From the NCBI GenBank assembly GCA_947165255.1, contig CAMUZR010000007.1, positions 1 to 64,000 on the forward strand: a stretch of 64,000 nt of DNA, written 5' to 3'. Below are positions 36,053-46,360 of the stretch, piece after piece (position 1 is the first letter of the stretch; each line of letters starts with the position of its first letter). Source of the DNA: an uncultured Bacteroidales bacterium (GTDB taxonomy: Bacteria > Bacteroidota > Bacteroidia > Bacteroidales > P3). The notes below the pieces were generated by a model. The model was given only the letters and a program-made list of their open reading frames with translations. It did no database searches and was not told the DNA's origin. The translations under genes were made by a program, and so were the position numbers.

Positions 36053-36532
36053 ATGAGACACGGTTGTAAAGTAAATCATTTGTCAAGAACCCACGCACAT
36101 CGCGTCGCTATGCTCTCCAACATGGCCACCTCTCTCATCATGGAGAAGAGAATCGAGACCACGCTGGCCAAAGCAAAAGCGCTCAGAGTATATGTCGAGC
36201 CTCTCATCAATCGCTCGAAAGAGGACACCACCAACAATCGTCGTGTTGTCTTCAGTTACCTCCATAGTAAGGAAGCCGTCAACGAGCTTTTCCGCGAAGT
36301 ATCGCAGAAGGTAGCCAACCGTCCCGGTGGCTACACCCGCATCCTCAAGACCGGCATCCGTCATGGCGACAACTCCGTCATGGCCATCATCGAGCTTGTC
36401 GACTACAACGAGAACATGCTCAAGGCCGTCACCGAGAAGAAAGCCAAGAGCACCCGTCGTAGCCGTGGCAAGAAGGCCGACACCGTCGAAACCCCCGCTG
36501 CCACCACCGAAGAAGCTCCCAAGGCAGAATAA
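36053..36532 (+). CDS. rplQ: 50S ribosomal protein L17
   Basis: A 159-residue L17, longer than the approximately 120 residues of most bacteria because of a Lys/Ala/Glu-rich C-terminal tail ([20 protein letters not shown]). Core: [40 protein letters not shown] and [20 protein letters not shown]. It is the last ribosomal gene; a terminator follows. Confidence 0.98.
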   Translation: MRHGCKVNHLSRTHAHRVAMLSNMATSLIMEKRIETTLAKAKALRVYVEPLINRSKEDTTNNRRVVFSYLHSKEAVNELFREVSQKVANRPGGYTRILKTGIRHGDNSVMAIIELVDYNENMLKAVTEKKAKSTRRSRGKKADTVETPAATTEEAPKAE

Positions 36533-36557
36533 ATCTTCGTGACTCTTAAATAAAAAG

Positions 36558-36595
36558 GGAATGCGGGAGGCTGAGCTTCTCTGCATTCCTTTTCT
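36558..36595 (+). terminator. Terminator between rplQ and eno
   Basis: GGAATGC (36558-36564) pairs with GCATTCC (36583-36589) followed by TTTTCTTT. It separates the ribosomal cluster from eno, perhaps incompletely because no clear independent promoter for eno is seen. Confidence 0.75.
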
Positions 36596-36629
36596 TTATA
36601 ATAAAAATAGTTCAATAACCATTTAGTAA

Positions 36630-37937
<1,308 letters not shown>

Positions 37938-37971
37938 GCGTCGCAAACACCCGCTTATCAATAAGACCAAA

Positions 37972-38011
37972 GGAAGGGGTCGGACACCGAATGTCCGCCC
38001 CTTCTTTTTTT
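37972..38011 (+). terminator. Terminator of eno
   Basis: GAAGGGG/CCCCTTC outer stem with an inner GGACA/TGTCC stem, followed by seven Ts. Confidence 0.9.
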
Positions 38012-38554
38012 CCCCCCGCCACCATCTCATCCGCTGTAGAGGGTTCGCCATGGGTTCGCCATATCCTCTGTCGTTCTTCTATAGATGCTCTATAGTTCTT
38101 CATCGGCGTAACCAAAGAACTGCAGACTACCGAAAGACCCTCTGGTAGTGGTCTGGCGGCTCCTCTCCGAGGCGGAGGCGAGGCTGCCAAGGGTCTAATT
38201 TGGCACAGAAGGGTTCCTGCGGGGTTAGCCGGTGGGGTACTGGCCTCTGTGTTTATTTATTCTATTATTGCACAAACTGATAGAGAGTCCTAACCATGCT
38301 GCCAAGAGCCTACGCCTATTGTCGAGCTGTTTGCCAGGCATGTGCGGCCCATGCAGCCAGGCATGTCCCCGTGAGCTAGGGCTTGGTGGGACGGGCAGTT
38401 TATTATCTGTAGGCCGCTTCTTTTTAGAGGATAGAAGGGGCAAAAGTGTGTATAATAGATTTGTATGCTTGGGACGTGAGACACAGGCGCACAGGCGTGT
38501 TTGATTCCATGGGGTTGAAGGTATTGCGGGTGAGGTGTACGGAATGTTAAAATT
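38012..38554. other. Intergenic region without a supported gene
   Basis: About 540 bp. It contains a doubled GGGTTCGCCAT near 38040-38063, a CTATAG/CTATAG hairpin near 38080-38093, an AGTTCTT/AAGAACT hairpin (38094-38121) similar to the one at 735-764, and a doubled GCCAGGCATGT near 38330-38360. Open frames on either strand have no family features. Confidence 0.55.
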
Positions 38555-38585
38555 TTTGCACATTGGAAAAATATGCGTATTTTTG
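38555..38585 (+). promoter_or_regulatory. Promoter of the multi-domain oxidoreductase
   Basis: TTTG at 38555-38558, exactly 19 bp, TATTTTTG at 38578-38585, followed by CAC. Leader of about 65 nt. Confidence 0.85.
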
Positions 38586-38655
38586 CACGTCCAAAAAATG
38601 GTGACCTGTTGTGAATAATTGTTAACCCCAATAATATCTAATATTAAACACTACT

Positions 38656-41600
38656 ATGTACAAAATTGAACAACATTCCATCCTTGACATCCCGCAGAGC
38701 GAGATGGTGGAGTTTGTGTATGACGGTCGGAAGGTTCAGGGGCGCAAGGGCTATACGATAGCCGCTGCCCTACATCAGGCCGGTTATCCCGTTCACAGCC
38801 ACAGCATCGACGGCCGCAACCGCAGTCTGAACTGCGGAATAGGCAAGTGCGGGGCGTGCGAAATGGTGGTGGACGGTCGTGTGCGCAGAATATGTGTCAC
38901 GCTGGTGGACGACGTGAAAGAGGTGCACCATGTTGACACCAGTGTGAATGAAATACCGGAAGTACGGCCGGAGCAAGCGCGCGAAGTGAAGATATATAAA
39001 ACGCAGGTGGCCATCGTGGGAGCCGGGCCTGCCGGGCTGGCCTGCCGCGAGCAGTTGAATGCCTTTGGGATAGACAATCTAGTGATAGACAATAACAGCC
39101 GCATTGGGGGGCAGTTCAACATGCAGACCCACCAGTTCTTTTTCTTTGAGAAGGAGCGCCGTTTTGGCGGTATGCGCGGATTTGACATTGCCAAGACCCT
39201 GGCGGGCGAGAGCCACGAGGGCATATTGCTAAACAACACGGTGTGGGACCTGCTGGAAGGGAGGCGAGTGGCGCTGAAGAATGTCGTCACGGGCGAGATT
39301 TCGTATGTCGATGCCGAGCACCTGGTGGTGGCCACCGGGGCGGTACCCTTCATGCCCACCTTTGCCGACGACGATGTGCCAGGGGTGTACACGGCGGCTG
39401 TGTTCCAGAAGATGATGAACCAGGAGCACACGCTGCTGGGCAAGCGGGTGCTTACGGTGGGGGCGGGCAACATAGGTTACCTCACCTCCTACCAGGGCAT
39501 GCAGGCGGGAGCCACCATCAAGGCCATTATAGAGGCCATGCCACGGGAGGGCGGTTTCCCGGTGCAGGCCAACCGTCTGCGCCGACTGGGCATACCCATC
39601 ATGACGGGCTATACCTTGGTGCGCGCCATTCCCAATGCCGACCACACAGGCATTAGGGGAGCGGTGATAGCCAAGTGCGAGAATTTCAAGGCCATCCCCG
39701 GCACCGAGCGGGTGATTGACGACATTGACATTATCAATATTTGCACGGGTCTGATACCGGATAGCCAGCTCCTGACTAAGGGGCGTGAGGTGTTCGGACA
39801 CAACACCTACGGTGTGGGCGATGCTGTGCGCATAGGCGAGGGCACCAGCGCTGTGCTGCGCGGGCGCCAGGCGGCCTACGAGGTGGCTCAGGCGCTGGGT
39901 CTGCGCTACGACTATGACGAGTATTTGGACATTTCGCGCCAGTACATCGACTCGCAGCAGCGCCCGGTGCGCCTGCTGGAGAAGCCCCACCTGCCAACCG
40001 AAGAGCGCATGCGGATGAAGCCTTTTGTGCAGGCCGACTGCCTGTACGGGTTTGCCTGCAATCCCTGCAGTTTCTCTTGTCCGCAGGGAGCCATCACCAA
40101 GCCCACCACTGCCAGCACCCCTACGGTGGACTATGAGAAGTGCATTGGCTGCATGCAGTGTGTGTCGAACTGCCCCGGACTGGCCATTTTTGGCTACGAC
40201 ACGGCGCGACAGCTCTGTTTCCTGCCCATCGAGTATGAGGTGGAGGAAGGCGTGGAGGTGTTCCTGGTGGACAACAACGGCCAGAAAGTGGGCGAGGGGA
40301 CGGTGGAGAAGATACTGCACAAGCCCAATAAGACCCATGTGGCCCGCGTGAAGGTGCTGAAGCAGCAGGGGGTCATGACTGATATTAAGGGCTTCATTAC
40401 GAAGGCGGGCTATCCCGCACCCCTTGAGCTGAAGCCGCTGGAGGCCATAGAGGAACGGGCCGAGACTTATGTGTGCCACTGTGAGGACATCAGGCTGGAC
40501 ACGGTGCTGGAGGTGCTGGGCGAGCGGAAGACTATTTCGGTGGACGAGTTGAAGCACATCACGCGCCTAGGCATGGGTCCCTGCCGCGGCAAGCGGTGCA
40601 TCCCCCGCGCCCGTCAGATTTTGAGGAGCTATGGCATTGAGTTGGTGGGCGACGCCACGCCCCGCGCTCCGCTCTCCAACCCAGTGACGTTGGGCGACTT
40701 GTACAATAGCCAGTCGCGCGAAGTGTTCGTCTTCCCCAAGATGAATGAGGTGAGCAAGGAGAGTGTGGAGGTGTTCATCGCAGGAGGCGGCATCGCGGGA
40801 AGCGGCCTTTTCCGCTATTTTGCCGAAGCTGGCAAGAAACCTGTGATGATAAACTATAGCCGCGGAGCTTCGTGGCGCTGCATCGGCGGCGGCCGACCGG
40901 CATTCTCTAATCCCGACATAGCCGACATGGCCGTGCACAACCACGAGATTTTCAAGGAAATGCAGAAGGTGCACAATATTAACTACCACTTGACGCACTA
41001 CGTGAATTTGGTTCACGACGAGGCCACCTACCGTTCGCTGGATGCCTCACGGGCATGGAGCGATGCCTATATGATAGAGCGGAAGGACTTTAAGAAAGAG
41101 ATTTCGCCCCTGTGGGACGACAGTAGGGACACCTACAGCCACGCGCTCATCACGCGTGATTGCTGGCAGGCCACGCCGGGAAGGGTGATTGACTACATCC
41201 GCGGCATAGGGGTGCAGCACGGCGGGCGCTACTATGAGGACTGCGAGTTGCTGCATGTGCAGAAGGTGGGCGGTCACTATGTGGCCTTGGTGCGCAACCA
41301 CGAGGGGCGCTATATCGAGTACACGTGTGACCACTTTGTCAACGCCATGGGCTGGGGAGCCGAGAAATTCATCGACCAGTTGGATCTCGACACAGGGCTC
41401 TACCCCGTGAAGCACCAGGCCTTTATCACCCGTAGGCTGCCCATGATGGGACCCAACGGGGGTCCGTTGGACATGATTATCGACCGCCGTCACTACAAGG
41501 GGTTCAGTGCCGTGTATGGGCAGCAGTGGGGTCACACGGGCCAAATCATTGGCTGTGCCAGCCCCGACACCGATGCCTACGAGGCCCGGCAGAATATTAA

Positions 41601-41889
41601 GTACAACTCTAAGGAGTTCTTGGAGATAGTGGCGGAAGTGTTTGCCGAGTGGATACCCAACTTGCGCGAGGTAGGTTTCTTGGCAGTGTGGGCCGGACGC
41701 TATACCGAGCCGCGCTATATCATTGACCCCGAAGTGGGCCTCTGCACAGGACTGCGCGGACACGGCTTCATGCTGGGGCAGTACCTGGCCAAACTGTACG
41801 TGGATAAATACCTCGGACGCGAGGTGCCGAGCTATATGGAAGACTTGAAGATAGGCGGCAAAGGCCTGTCGGAGAATGCTTTTAAGTAG
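38656..41889 (+). CDS. Multi-domain FAD / iron-sulfur oxidoreductase (HcnABC/LhpBEF-like fusion)
   Basis: A 1077-residue soluble protein joining five redox modules. (1) An N-terminal [2Fe-2S] domain like HcnA/LhpF with Cys60, 65, 68 and 80. (2) A pyridine-nucleotide-type FAD domain like HcnB/LhpE from residue 118 (VAIVGAGPAGLACREQL). (3) A 2[4Fe-4S] ferredoxin module with Cys462, 468, 471, 475 and Cys496, 499, 502, 506. (4) A BFD-like [2Fe-2S] module with Cys607, 609, 643 and 648. (5) A C-terminal DAO-type FAD domain like HcnC/LhpB from about residue 704 (FIAGGGIAGSG). The relatives oxidise an amine or imino acid, for example D-hydroxyproline, glycine or opines; the substrate here is unknown, and the ferredoxin insert suggests electron transfer to ferredoxin or quinone. 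Alone in its transcript, with its own promoter and terminator. No signal peptide. Confidence 0.88.
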   Translation: MYKIEQHSILDIPQSEMVEFVYDGRKVQGRKGYTIAAALHQAGYPVHSHSIDGRNRSLNCGIGKCGACEMVVDGRVRRICVTLVDDVKEVHHVDTSVNEIPEVRPEQAREVKIYKTQVAIVGAGPAGLACREQLNAFGIDNLVIDNNSRIGGQFNMQTHQFFFFEKERRFGGMRGFDIAKTLAGESHEGILLNNTVWDLLEGRRVALKNVVTGEISYVDAEHLVVATGAVPFMPTFADDDVPGVYTAAVFQKMMNQEHTLLGKRVLTVGAGNIGYLTSYQGMQAGATIKAIIEAMPREGGFPVQANRLRRLGIPIMTGYTLVRAIPNADHTGIRGAVIAKCENFKAIPGTERVIDDIDIINICTGLIPDSQLLTKGREVFGHNTYGVGDAVRIGEGTSAVLRGRQAAYEVAQALGLRYDYDEYLDISRQYIDSQQRPVRLLEKPHLPTEERMRMKPFVQADCLYGFACNPCSFSCPQGAITKPTTASTPTVDYEKCIGCMQCVSNCPGLAIFGYDTARQLCFLPIEYEVEEGVEVFLVDNNGQKVGEGTVEKILHKPNKTHVARVKVLKQQGVMTDIKGFITKAGYPAPLELKPLEAIEERAETYVCHCEDIRLDTVLEVLGERKTISVDELKHITRLGMGPCRGKRCIPRARQILRSYGIELVGDATPRAPLSNPVTLGDLYNSQSREVFVFPKMNEVSKESVEVFIAGGGIAGSGLFRYFAEAGKKPVMINYSRGASWRCIGGGRPAFSNPDIADMAVHNHEIFKEMQKVHNINYHLTHYVNLVHDEATYRSLDASRAWSDAYMIERKDFKKEISPLWDDSRDTYSHALITRDCWQATPGRVIDYIRGIGVQHGGRYYEDCELLHVQKVGGHYVALVRNHEGRYIEYTCDHFVNAMGWGAEKFIDQLDLDTGLYPVKHQAFITRRLPMMGPNGGPLDMIIDRRHYKGFSAVYGQQWGHTGQIIGCASPDTDAYEARQNIKYNSKEFLEIVAEVFAEWIPNLREVGFLAVWAGRYTEPRYIIDPEVGLCTGLRGHGFMLGQYLAKLYVDKYLGREVPSYMEDLKIGGKGLSENAFK

Positions 41890-41914
41890 GCCGGCCATCT
41901 CCCTTGCAGTAAGG

Positions 41915-41948
41915 GCCTCCGCGGGTTGCGTGGCAGCAGCGCGGAGGC
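41915..41948 (+). terminator. Terminator of the oxidoreductase gene
   Basis: GCCTCCGCG (41915-41923) pairs exactly with CGCGGAGGC (41940-41948), 16-nt loop, followed by a T-rich TCTGTTTGT. Confidence 0.75.
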
Positions 41949-41962
41949 TCTGTTTGTGCCTT

Positions 41963-41995
41963 TTTGCACTATGTGGAAAAAAAAGCGTATATTTG
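41963..41995 (+). promoter_or_regulatory. Promoter of the galactose/sialic acid operon
   Basis: TTTG at 41963-41966 and TATATTTG at 41988-41995, 21 bp apart, just after the preceding terminator. The leader to the ATG at 42021 is about 20 nt. This excludes the in-frame TTG at 41964 as a start. Confidence 0.75.
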
Positions 41996-42020
41996 CACTT
42001 TCAAAAAAATAAAGCATCAG

Positions 42021-43157
42021 ATGGACTCTAATCTAATTCACCTAAAGTTCAAGGAGCGCTTTGGCGGCTCAGCGGGTAGCCTATATGCGGCGCCCGGACG
42101 TATTAACCTCATTGGCGAGCACACCGACTATAACGACGGTTTTGTCTTTCCGGGAGCGGTGTCGCAATCGATAGTGGCCGAGGTGCGTCCCAACGGCACC
42201 CGCTGGGTACGGGCCTATGCGATGGATCTGCAGCACTATTGCGAGTTTGACATAGACAGCGAGGAGGGTCCCGAGTCGGTTTGTTTCCGCTATATCTACG
42301 GCGTGGTGCGGCTGATGATGGCTAATGGGGTGCAGGTGGAAGGGTTTGACACGGTGTATGGAGGCGATGTGCCCATGGGTGCCGGCATGAGTTCGTCGGC
42401 GGCCTTGGAGAGCTGCTTTGGCACAGCGCTGAACGACCTTTTCCACGGAAATCTGGAACCGATGCAGCTGGCCCTTATTGGGCAGGCCACGGAGCATCAG
42501 TTTGTGGGGGTGAAGTGCGGCATAATGGACCAGTTCATTTCGATGTATGGCCGGGCGGGCAGTTTGGTACGGCTGGACTGCCGCAGCGGCGAGTATGCTT
42601 ATTTCCCCTGGCATCCGCAGGAGTATCAGTTGGTGTTGGTCAACAGTTGCGTGAAACATGTGCTGGTGGGTTCGCCCTATAACGACCGCCGCAACAGTTG
42701 CGAGCGAGTGACCCAAATGCTGGGCATAGAGACCCTCCGCGACTGCAGCTGGGAGATGCTGGAGGGCGTGAAGGAGCGTCTGAGCCCGGAGGACTACCGC
42801 CGCGCCCGTTTTGTGGTGGGCGAGGTAGAGCGCGTGATGCGGGTGAGCGATGCCCTGGAACGTGACGACTACGAGGCGGTGGGCGAGCAGATGTATCTGA
42901 CGCATGAGGGGCTGAGCAGGGACTACGAGGTGAGCTGCGCGGAGGTGGACTTTTTGGTGGCTGAGGCGCGGCGGCTGGGCGTGACCGGCGCGCGCATCAT
43001 GGGCGCAGGCTTTGGCGGCTGCACCTTGAACCTGGTTAGAAACGACCGCTACGAGGCCTTCGTGACCGAGGTGCAGAAGACTTTTGCAGCCCAATTTGGA
43101 GTGGAGTGCAAGATTATTCCCGTGGTCATCGGCGACGGGGCAAGAAAAATTAAATAA
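42021..43157 (+). CDS. galK: Galactokinase
   Basis: A 378-residue cytosolic GHMP kinase that phosphorylates galactose at C1 for the Leloir pathway. The galactokinase signature GRINLIGEHTDYNDG is at about residues 26-40, the GHMP ATP-binding motif PMGAGMSSSAALE at about 117-129, the catalytic Asp in GIMDQFISMYG, and the third motif GARIMGAGFGGCTLN near the C-terminus. I placed the start at the ATG 42021, which gives the usual MDSNLIHLKFKERFG beginning. It is followed after 11 bp by a GH97 gene and heads a four-gene operon that would supply it with galactose. Confidence 0.97.
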   Translation: MDSNLIHLKFKERFGGSAGSLYAAPGRINLIGEHTDYNDGFVFPGAVSQSIVAEVRPNGTRWVRAYAMDLQHYCEFDIDSEEGPESVCFRYIYGVVRLMMANGVQVEGFDTVYGGDVPMGAGMSSSAALESCFGTALNDLFHGNLEPMQLALIGQATEHQFVGVKCGIMDQFISMYGRAGSLVRLDCRSGEYAYFPWHPQEYQLVLVNSCVKHVLVGSPYNDRRNSCERVTQMLGIETLRDCSWEMLEGVKERLSPEDYRRARFVVGEVERVMRVSDALERDDYEAVGEQMYLTHEGLSRDYEVSCAEVDFLVAEARRLGVTGARIMGAGFGGCTLNLVRNDRYEAFVTEVQKTFAAQFGVECKIIPVVIGDGARKIK

Positions 43158-43168
43158 GATAGAACGCT

Positions 43169-45160
43169 ATGGTTAAAAGAATTTGTTTGATAGTGCTCTT
43201 GGCTGCGGTTGCCCTAGGCGTGGAGGCCAAGGCCAAAGCGAAGCAATACACGTTGAAGTCGCCGAACGGCAAGTTGGTCACGCACGTGGTGGCCACCCCC
43301 GAGGAGGAGTTAACGTATGACATAATGTACAACGGCGTTGCCATCCTGTTGCCGTCGCATGTGGGGCTGAACCGCAAGTATGAGAAAGGGGTGAAGGGCA
43401 GCATGGCCGTGACGAAAGCCACCACCCGCGCGGTGGACGAAACGGTGTCCTCTCCCTTTACGCGGCAGGCCACCATGCGCAACCGCTATAACGAGTTGGT
43501 ACTGACAATTGGGGGCGACTTGCAGTTGCTTTTTCGTGCCTACGACGAGGGCATAGCCTACCGATACCAGATTGTGAAGCCCTGCAAGGTGCGTTTTGAG
43601 AAGGTGGAGTATAACTTTGCAGGCGACTATCGTGCCACGGTGCCCTATGTGACTAATTTCGATGAGGATAGGCATGAGGTGCAGTACGCCTCGTCGTTTG
43701 AGAATTTATATGAGACTATGCCCCTGTCGGAACTGGATGAGGAGCGTCTCTGCTTCCTGCCCCTGCTGGTGCATGCCACAGGCGGGGTAAAGGTGTGCCT
43801 GACGGAGTCGACCCTGACGGACTACCCTGGCCTCTACCTGAAAGGCATGGGACACGCCGGACGCTTGGAGGGGGAACATGCACCCTACCCAAAGAAATGG
43901 GAGCAGGGCGGCCATAATAACCTGCAGTTGCTGGTGACGGAGCGCGAGGACTATATAGCCGAGGTGGGCAAGTTGTCGGTGCTGCCGTGGCGCATTGCCA
44001 TGGTGGCGAAAAACAGCGCCGACCTGGCGATGAACAATATGAGCTACCTGTTGGGCGAACCGAACCAGCTTGCCGACCTCAGTTGGATTAAACCCGGCAA
44101 GGTGGCGTGGGACTGGTGGAACAACTGGAACATCGGTGGTGTGGACTTCAAGGCCGGCATAAATAATGACACCTATAAGCACTATATTGATTTTGCCTCG
44201 CGATTTGGCATTGAGTACGTCATACTGGACGAGGGCTGGGCGGTGAATGGCAAGGCCGACCTATTCCAAGTGGTGCCTGAGATAGACCTGCCCATGCTGG
44301 TGCAGTATGCGCAAGAGCGGGGCGTGGGACTCATACTGTGGGCTGGCTATTATGCTTTTGACCGCGATATGGAGCATGTGTGCCAGCACTACAGCCAGAT
44401 GGGCATCAAGGGCTTCAAGATAGACTTCATGGACCGCGACGACCAGATTGTCACCCAATTCTATAAACGGGCAGCTTATATGTGTGCTAAATACCACCTG
44501 CTGGTGGACTTCCATGGGGCATTCAAGCCGGCGGGACTGAACCGTACTTTCCCTAATGTGCTTAACTTTGAGGGTGTGGCCGGATTGGAGCAGCTGAAGT
44601 GGGCTCCCTCCACGTGGAACCAGGTGCAGTACGACACCGAGCTTCCTTTTATCAGGCAGACGGCAGGACCGATGGACTACACCCAAGGCGCCATGCTGAA
44701 CGGAGCCAAGGGCTGCTACAGCCCCTGCTGGAGCGAGCCCATGAGCCAGGGCACCCGCTGTCACCAGCTGGCACTGTATATTGTGCTGGAGTCGCCGCTG
44801 AACATGCTGTGCGATTCGCCTACTAATTATCAGAAGGAGTCGGACTATACCCGTTTTGTGGCGCAGATTCCCACCGTGTGGGACGAGACACGTGTGCTGG
44901 AAGGCGAGGTGGGACAATATATCGTCACTGCCCGCCGCAAGAGCAGCACCTGGTATGTGGGCGGCATCACCAACTGGACTGCCCGCGATGTGGAGGTAGA
45001 CTTGCAGCAGCTCACCGGCAAGACCTGCCAAGTGGAACTCTACAAGGATGGCGTTAACGCCGACCGCAAAGGCTCGGACTATCGCCATGAGGTTCAAAGC
45101 GCCAATCGCCTGAAGGTGCATATGGCCCCTGGCGGTGGATTTGTGATGAAAGTGCAATAG
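43169..45160 (+). CDS. GH97 glycoside hydrolase, retaining alpha-galactosidase type
   Basis: A 663-residue secreted glycosidase of family GH97. Signal peptide about residues 1-19. The N-terminal beta-sandwich covers about 25-270 and the catalytic (beta/alpha)8 barrel follows with KVAWDWWNNWNIGG and YVILDEGWAV. The nucleophile of retaining members is present: Asp419 in FKIDFMDRDDQ, with acid/base Glu468 in LNFEGVAG; inverting SusB-type enzymes lack this Asp. The retaining group contains the Bacteroides alpha-galactosidase, which agrees with the galK neighbour 11 bp upstream. It probably works in the periplasm on alpha-galactosyl ends. Calcium ligands were not checked. Confidence 0.92.
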   Translation: MVKRICLIVLLAAVALGVEAKAKAKQYTLKSPNGKLVTHVVATPEEELTYDIMYNGVAILLPSHVGLNRKYEKGVKGSMAVTKATTRAVDETVSSPFTRQATMRNRYNELVLTIGGDLQLLFRAYDEGIAYRYQIVKPCKVRFEKVEYNFAGDYRATVPYVTNFDEDRHEVQYASSFENLYETMPLSELDEERLCFLPLLVHATGGVKVCLTESTLTDYPGLYLKGMGHAGRLEGEHAPYPKKWEQGGHNNLQLLVTEREDYIAEVGKLSVLPWRIAMVAKNSADLAMNNMSYLLGEPNQLADLSWIKPGKVAWDWWNNWNIGGVDFKAGINNDTYKHYIDFASRFGIEYVILDEGWAVNGKADLFQVVPEIDLPMLVQYAQERGVGLILWAGYYAFDRDMEHVCQHYSQMGIKGFKIDFMDRDDQIVTQFYKRAAYMCAKYHLLVDFHGAFKPAGLNRTFPNVLNFEGVAGLEQLKWAPSTWNQVQYDTELPFIRQTAGPMDYTQGAMLNGAKGCYSPCWSEPMSQGTRCHQLALYIVLESPLNMLCDSPTNYQKESDYTRFVAQIPTVWDETRVLEGEVGQYIVTARRKSSTWYVGGITNWTARDVEVDLQQLTGKTCQVELYKDGVNADRKGSDYRHEVQSANRLKVHMAPGGGFVMKVQ

Positions 45161-45185
45161 GGGAGGGGCCCTCAGTGCCAATACC

Positions 45186-46349
45186 ATGAATAAGAAGTTA
45201 TATGCCTGTCTGATAATACTGCTGCCGTCCCTGGTCCTTGGGCAAGGAGTGAATTGCCACACCATCACCCCGAGCGACAGTGTCTTCTTCTATGAGCAGC
45301 GACTCTATGCCCCGGGCGACTACGGCTCGCGCAACTGGCGCATACCGGCCATCTGCACCCTGGGCGACGGCACCCTGCTGGCGGTGTGCGACAAACGCAA
45401 ACACAACGAGGGCGACCTCCCGCAGGACATCGACATCGTGTGCCGTCGCAGCACCGATAATGGCCGTACATGGTCGCCTCCTGCCACCATTGCCCAGGGC
45501 AAGGGTCTCAAACAGGGTTACGGCGACCCCGCCTTAGTGGTATGCCAAAACGGCGACGTGGTGCTCACTTTCGTGGGTGGCAATGGGCTCTTCGCTTCTA
45601 CTGCCGACGACCCTATCAGCACATATTTCTGTCGCAGCACCGATGGCGGCACCACTTGGTCGGCACCCGTTGACATCACCAGCACCCTTTGGGGTGGCCA
45701 GGCCGCCAACCCCGCCTGCCGTCATTATCGTTGTTCCTTTTGTGCCTCGGGCAATGGCCTTTGTCTACGTAGGGGAAAGCACAAGGGGCGCCTCCTTTTC
45801 GCCGCCGCCATGCGCCGGGGCGATGCTTGGGCACTGGACAACTTTGTCCTCTATTCTGACGACAACGGCCACTCTTGGCAGGTGTCGGAGAAAGCCTTTG
45901 AAGGCGGCGACGAAGCCAAACTGATTGAGCTGGTTGATGGTAGTGTGTTGATGAGTGTACGACAGAATGGAGCCCGAGGCTATACGGTCTCGACCGATGG
46001 CGGCATCACCTGGAGCCCCCAAGGCACTTGGCCCGAGATGACCACTAATGCCTGCAACGGCGACCTCTTGCGCCTCAGTGCCACCGACGAAGGTGCCCGG
46101 CAAAATATCCTCCTGCATTCCATACCCAACAGCCTGCAGCGCGAGAATGTGAGTATCTTCCTCAGCTATGACGAAGGCCGCTCGTGGCAGACCCCCGTGA
46201 GCCTCTGCCCAGGCCCTTCGGTCTATTCCTCCCTGACCCTCCTACAGGATGGCACCATCGGCTGCTTCTTGGAGAAAAACACTCCTGACGGCTGCGAACT
46301 GTGGTATCAGAATTTCACCTATGCCTGGCTGCTGCAGCAAATAAAATAG
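45186..46349 (+). CDS. GH33 exo-alpha-sialidase
   Basis: A 387-residue secreted sialidase with a signal peptide (about 1-20). Six-bladed propeller marks: the RIP motif with Arg52 (NWRIPAI) and five Asp-boxes, at about residues 89-96 (STDNGRTW), 151-158 (STDGGTTW), 224-231 (SDDNGHSW), 269-276 (STDGGITW) and 327-334 (SYDEGRSW). Candidate catalytic residues are Asp77, Glu248 (LIELVDGS), Arg259 and Tyr347 (PGPSVYSS). It would release terminal sialic acid from mucin-type glycans. No sialic-acid-binding or T9SS domain is fused. It lies 25 bp after the GH97 gene and 11 bp before the subtilase. Confidence 0.93.
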   Translation: MNKKLYACLIILLPSLVLGQGVNCHTITPSDSVFFYEQRLYAPGDYGSRNWRIPAICTLGDGTLLAVCDKRKHNEGDLPQDIDIVCRRSTDNGRTWSPPATIAQGKGLKQGYGDPALVVCQNGDVVLTFVGGNGLFASTADDPISTYFCRSTDGGTTWSAPVDITSTLWGGQAANPACRHYRCSFCASGNGLCLRRGKHKGRLLFAAAMRRGDAWALDNFVLYSDDNGHSWQVSEKAFEGGDEAKLIELVDGSVLMSVRQNGARGYTVSTDGGITWSPQGTWPEMTTNACNGDLLRLSATDEGARQNILLHSIPNSLQRENVSIFLSYDEGRSWQTPVSLCPGPSVYSSLTLLQDGTIGCFLEKNTPDGCELWYQNFTYAWLLQQIK

Positions 46350-46360
46350 ACCTCTCCATC

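Noticed and set aside
38232..38563. Short open frames on both strands after eno
   Set aside because: No start context, no conserved motif and overlapping frames on both strands; treated as non-coding.
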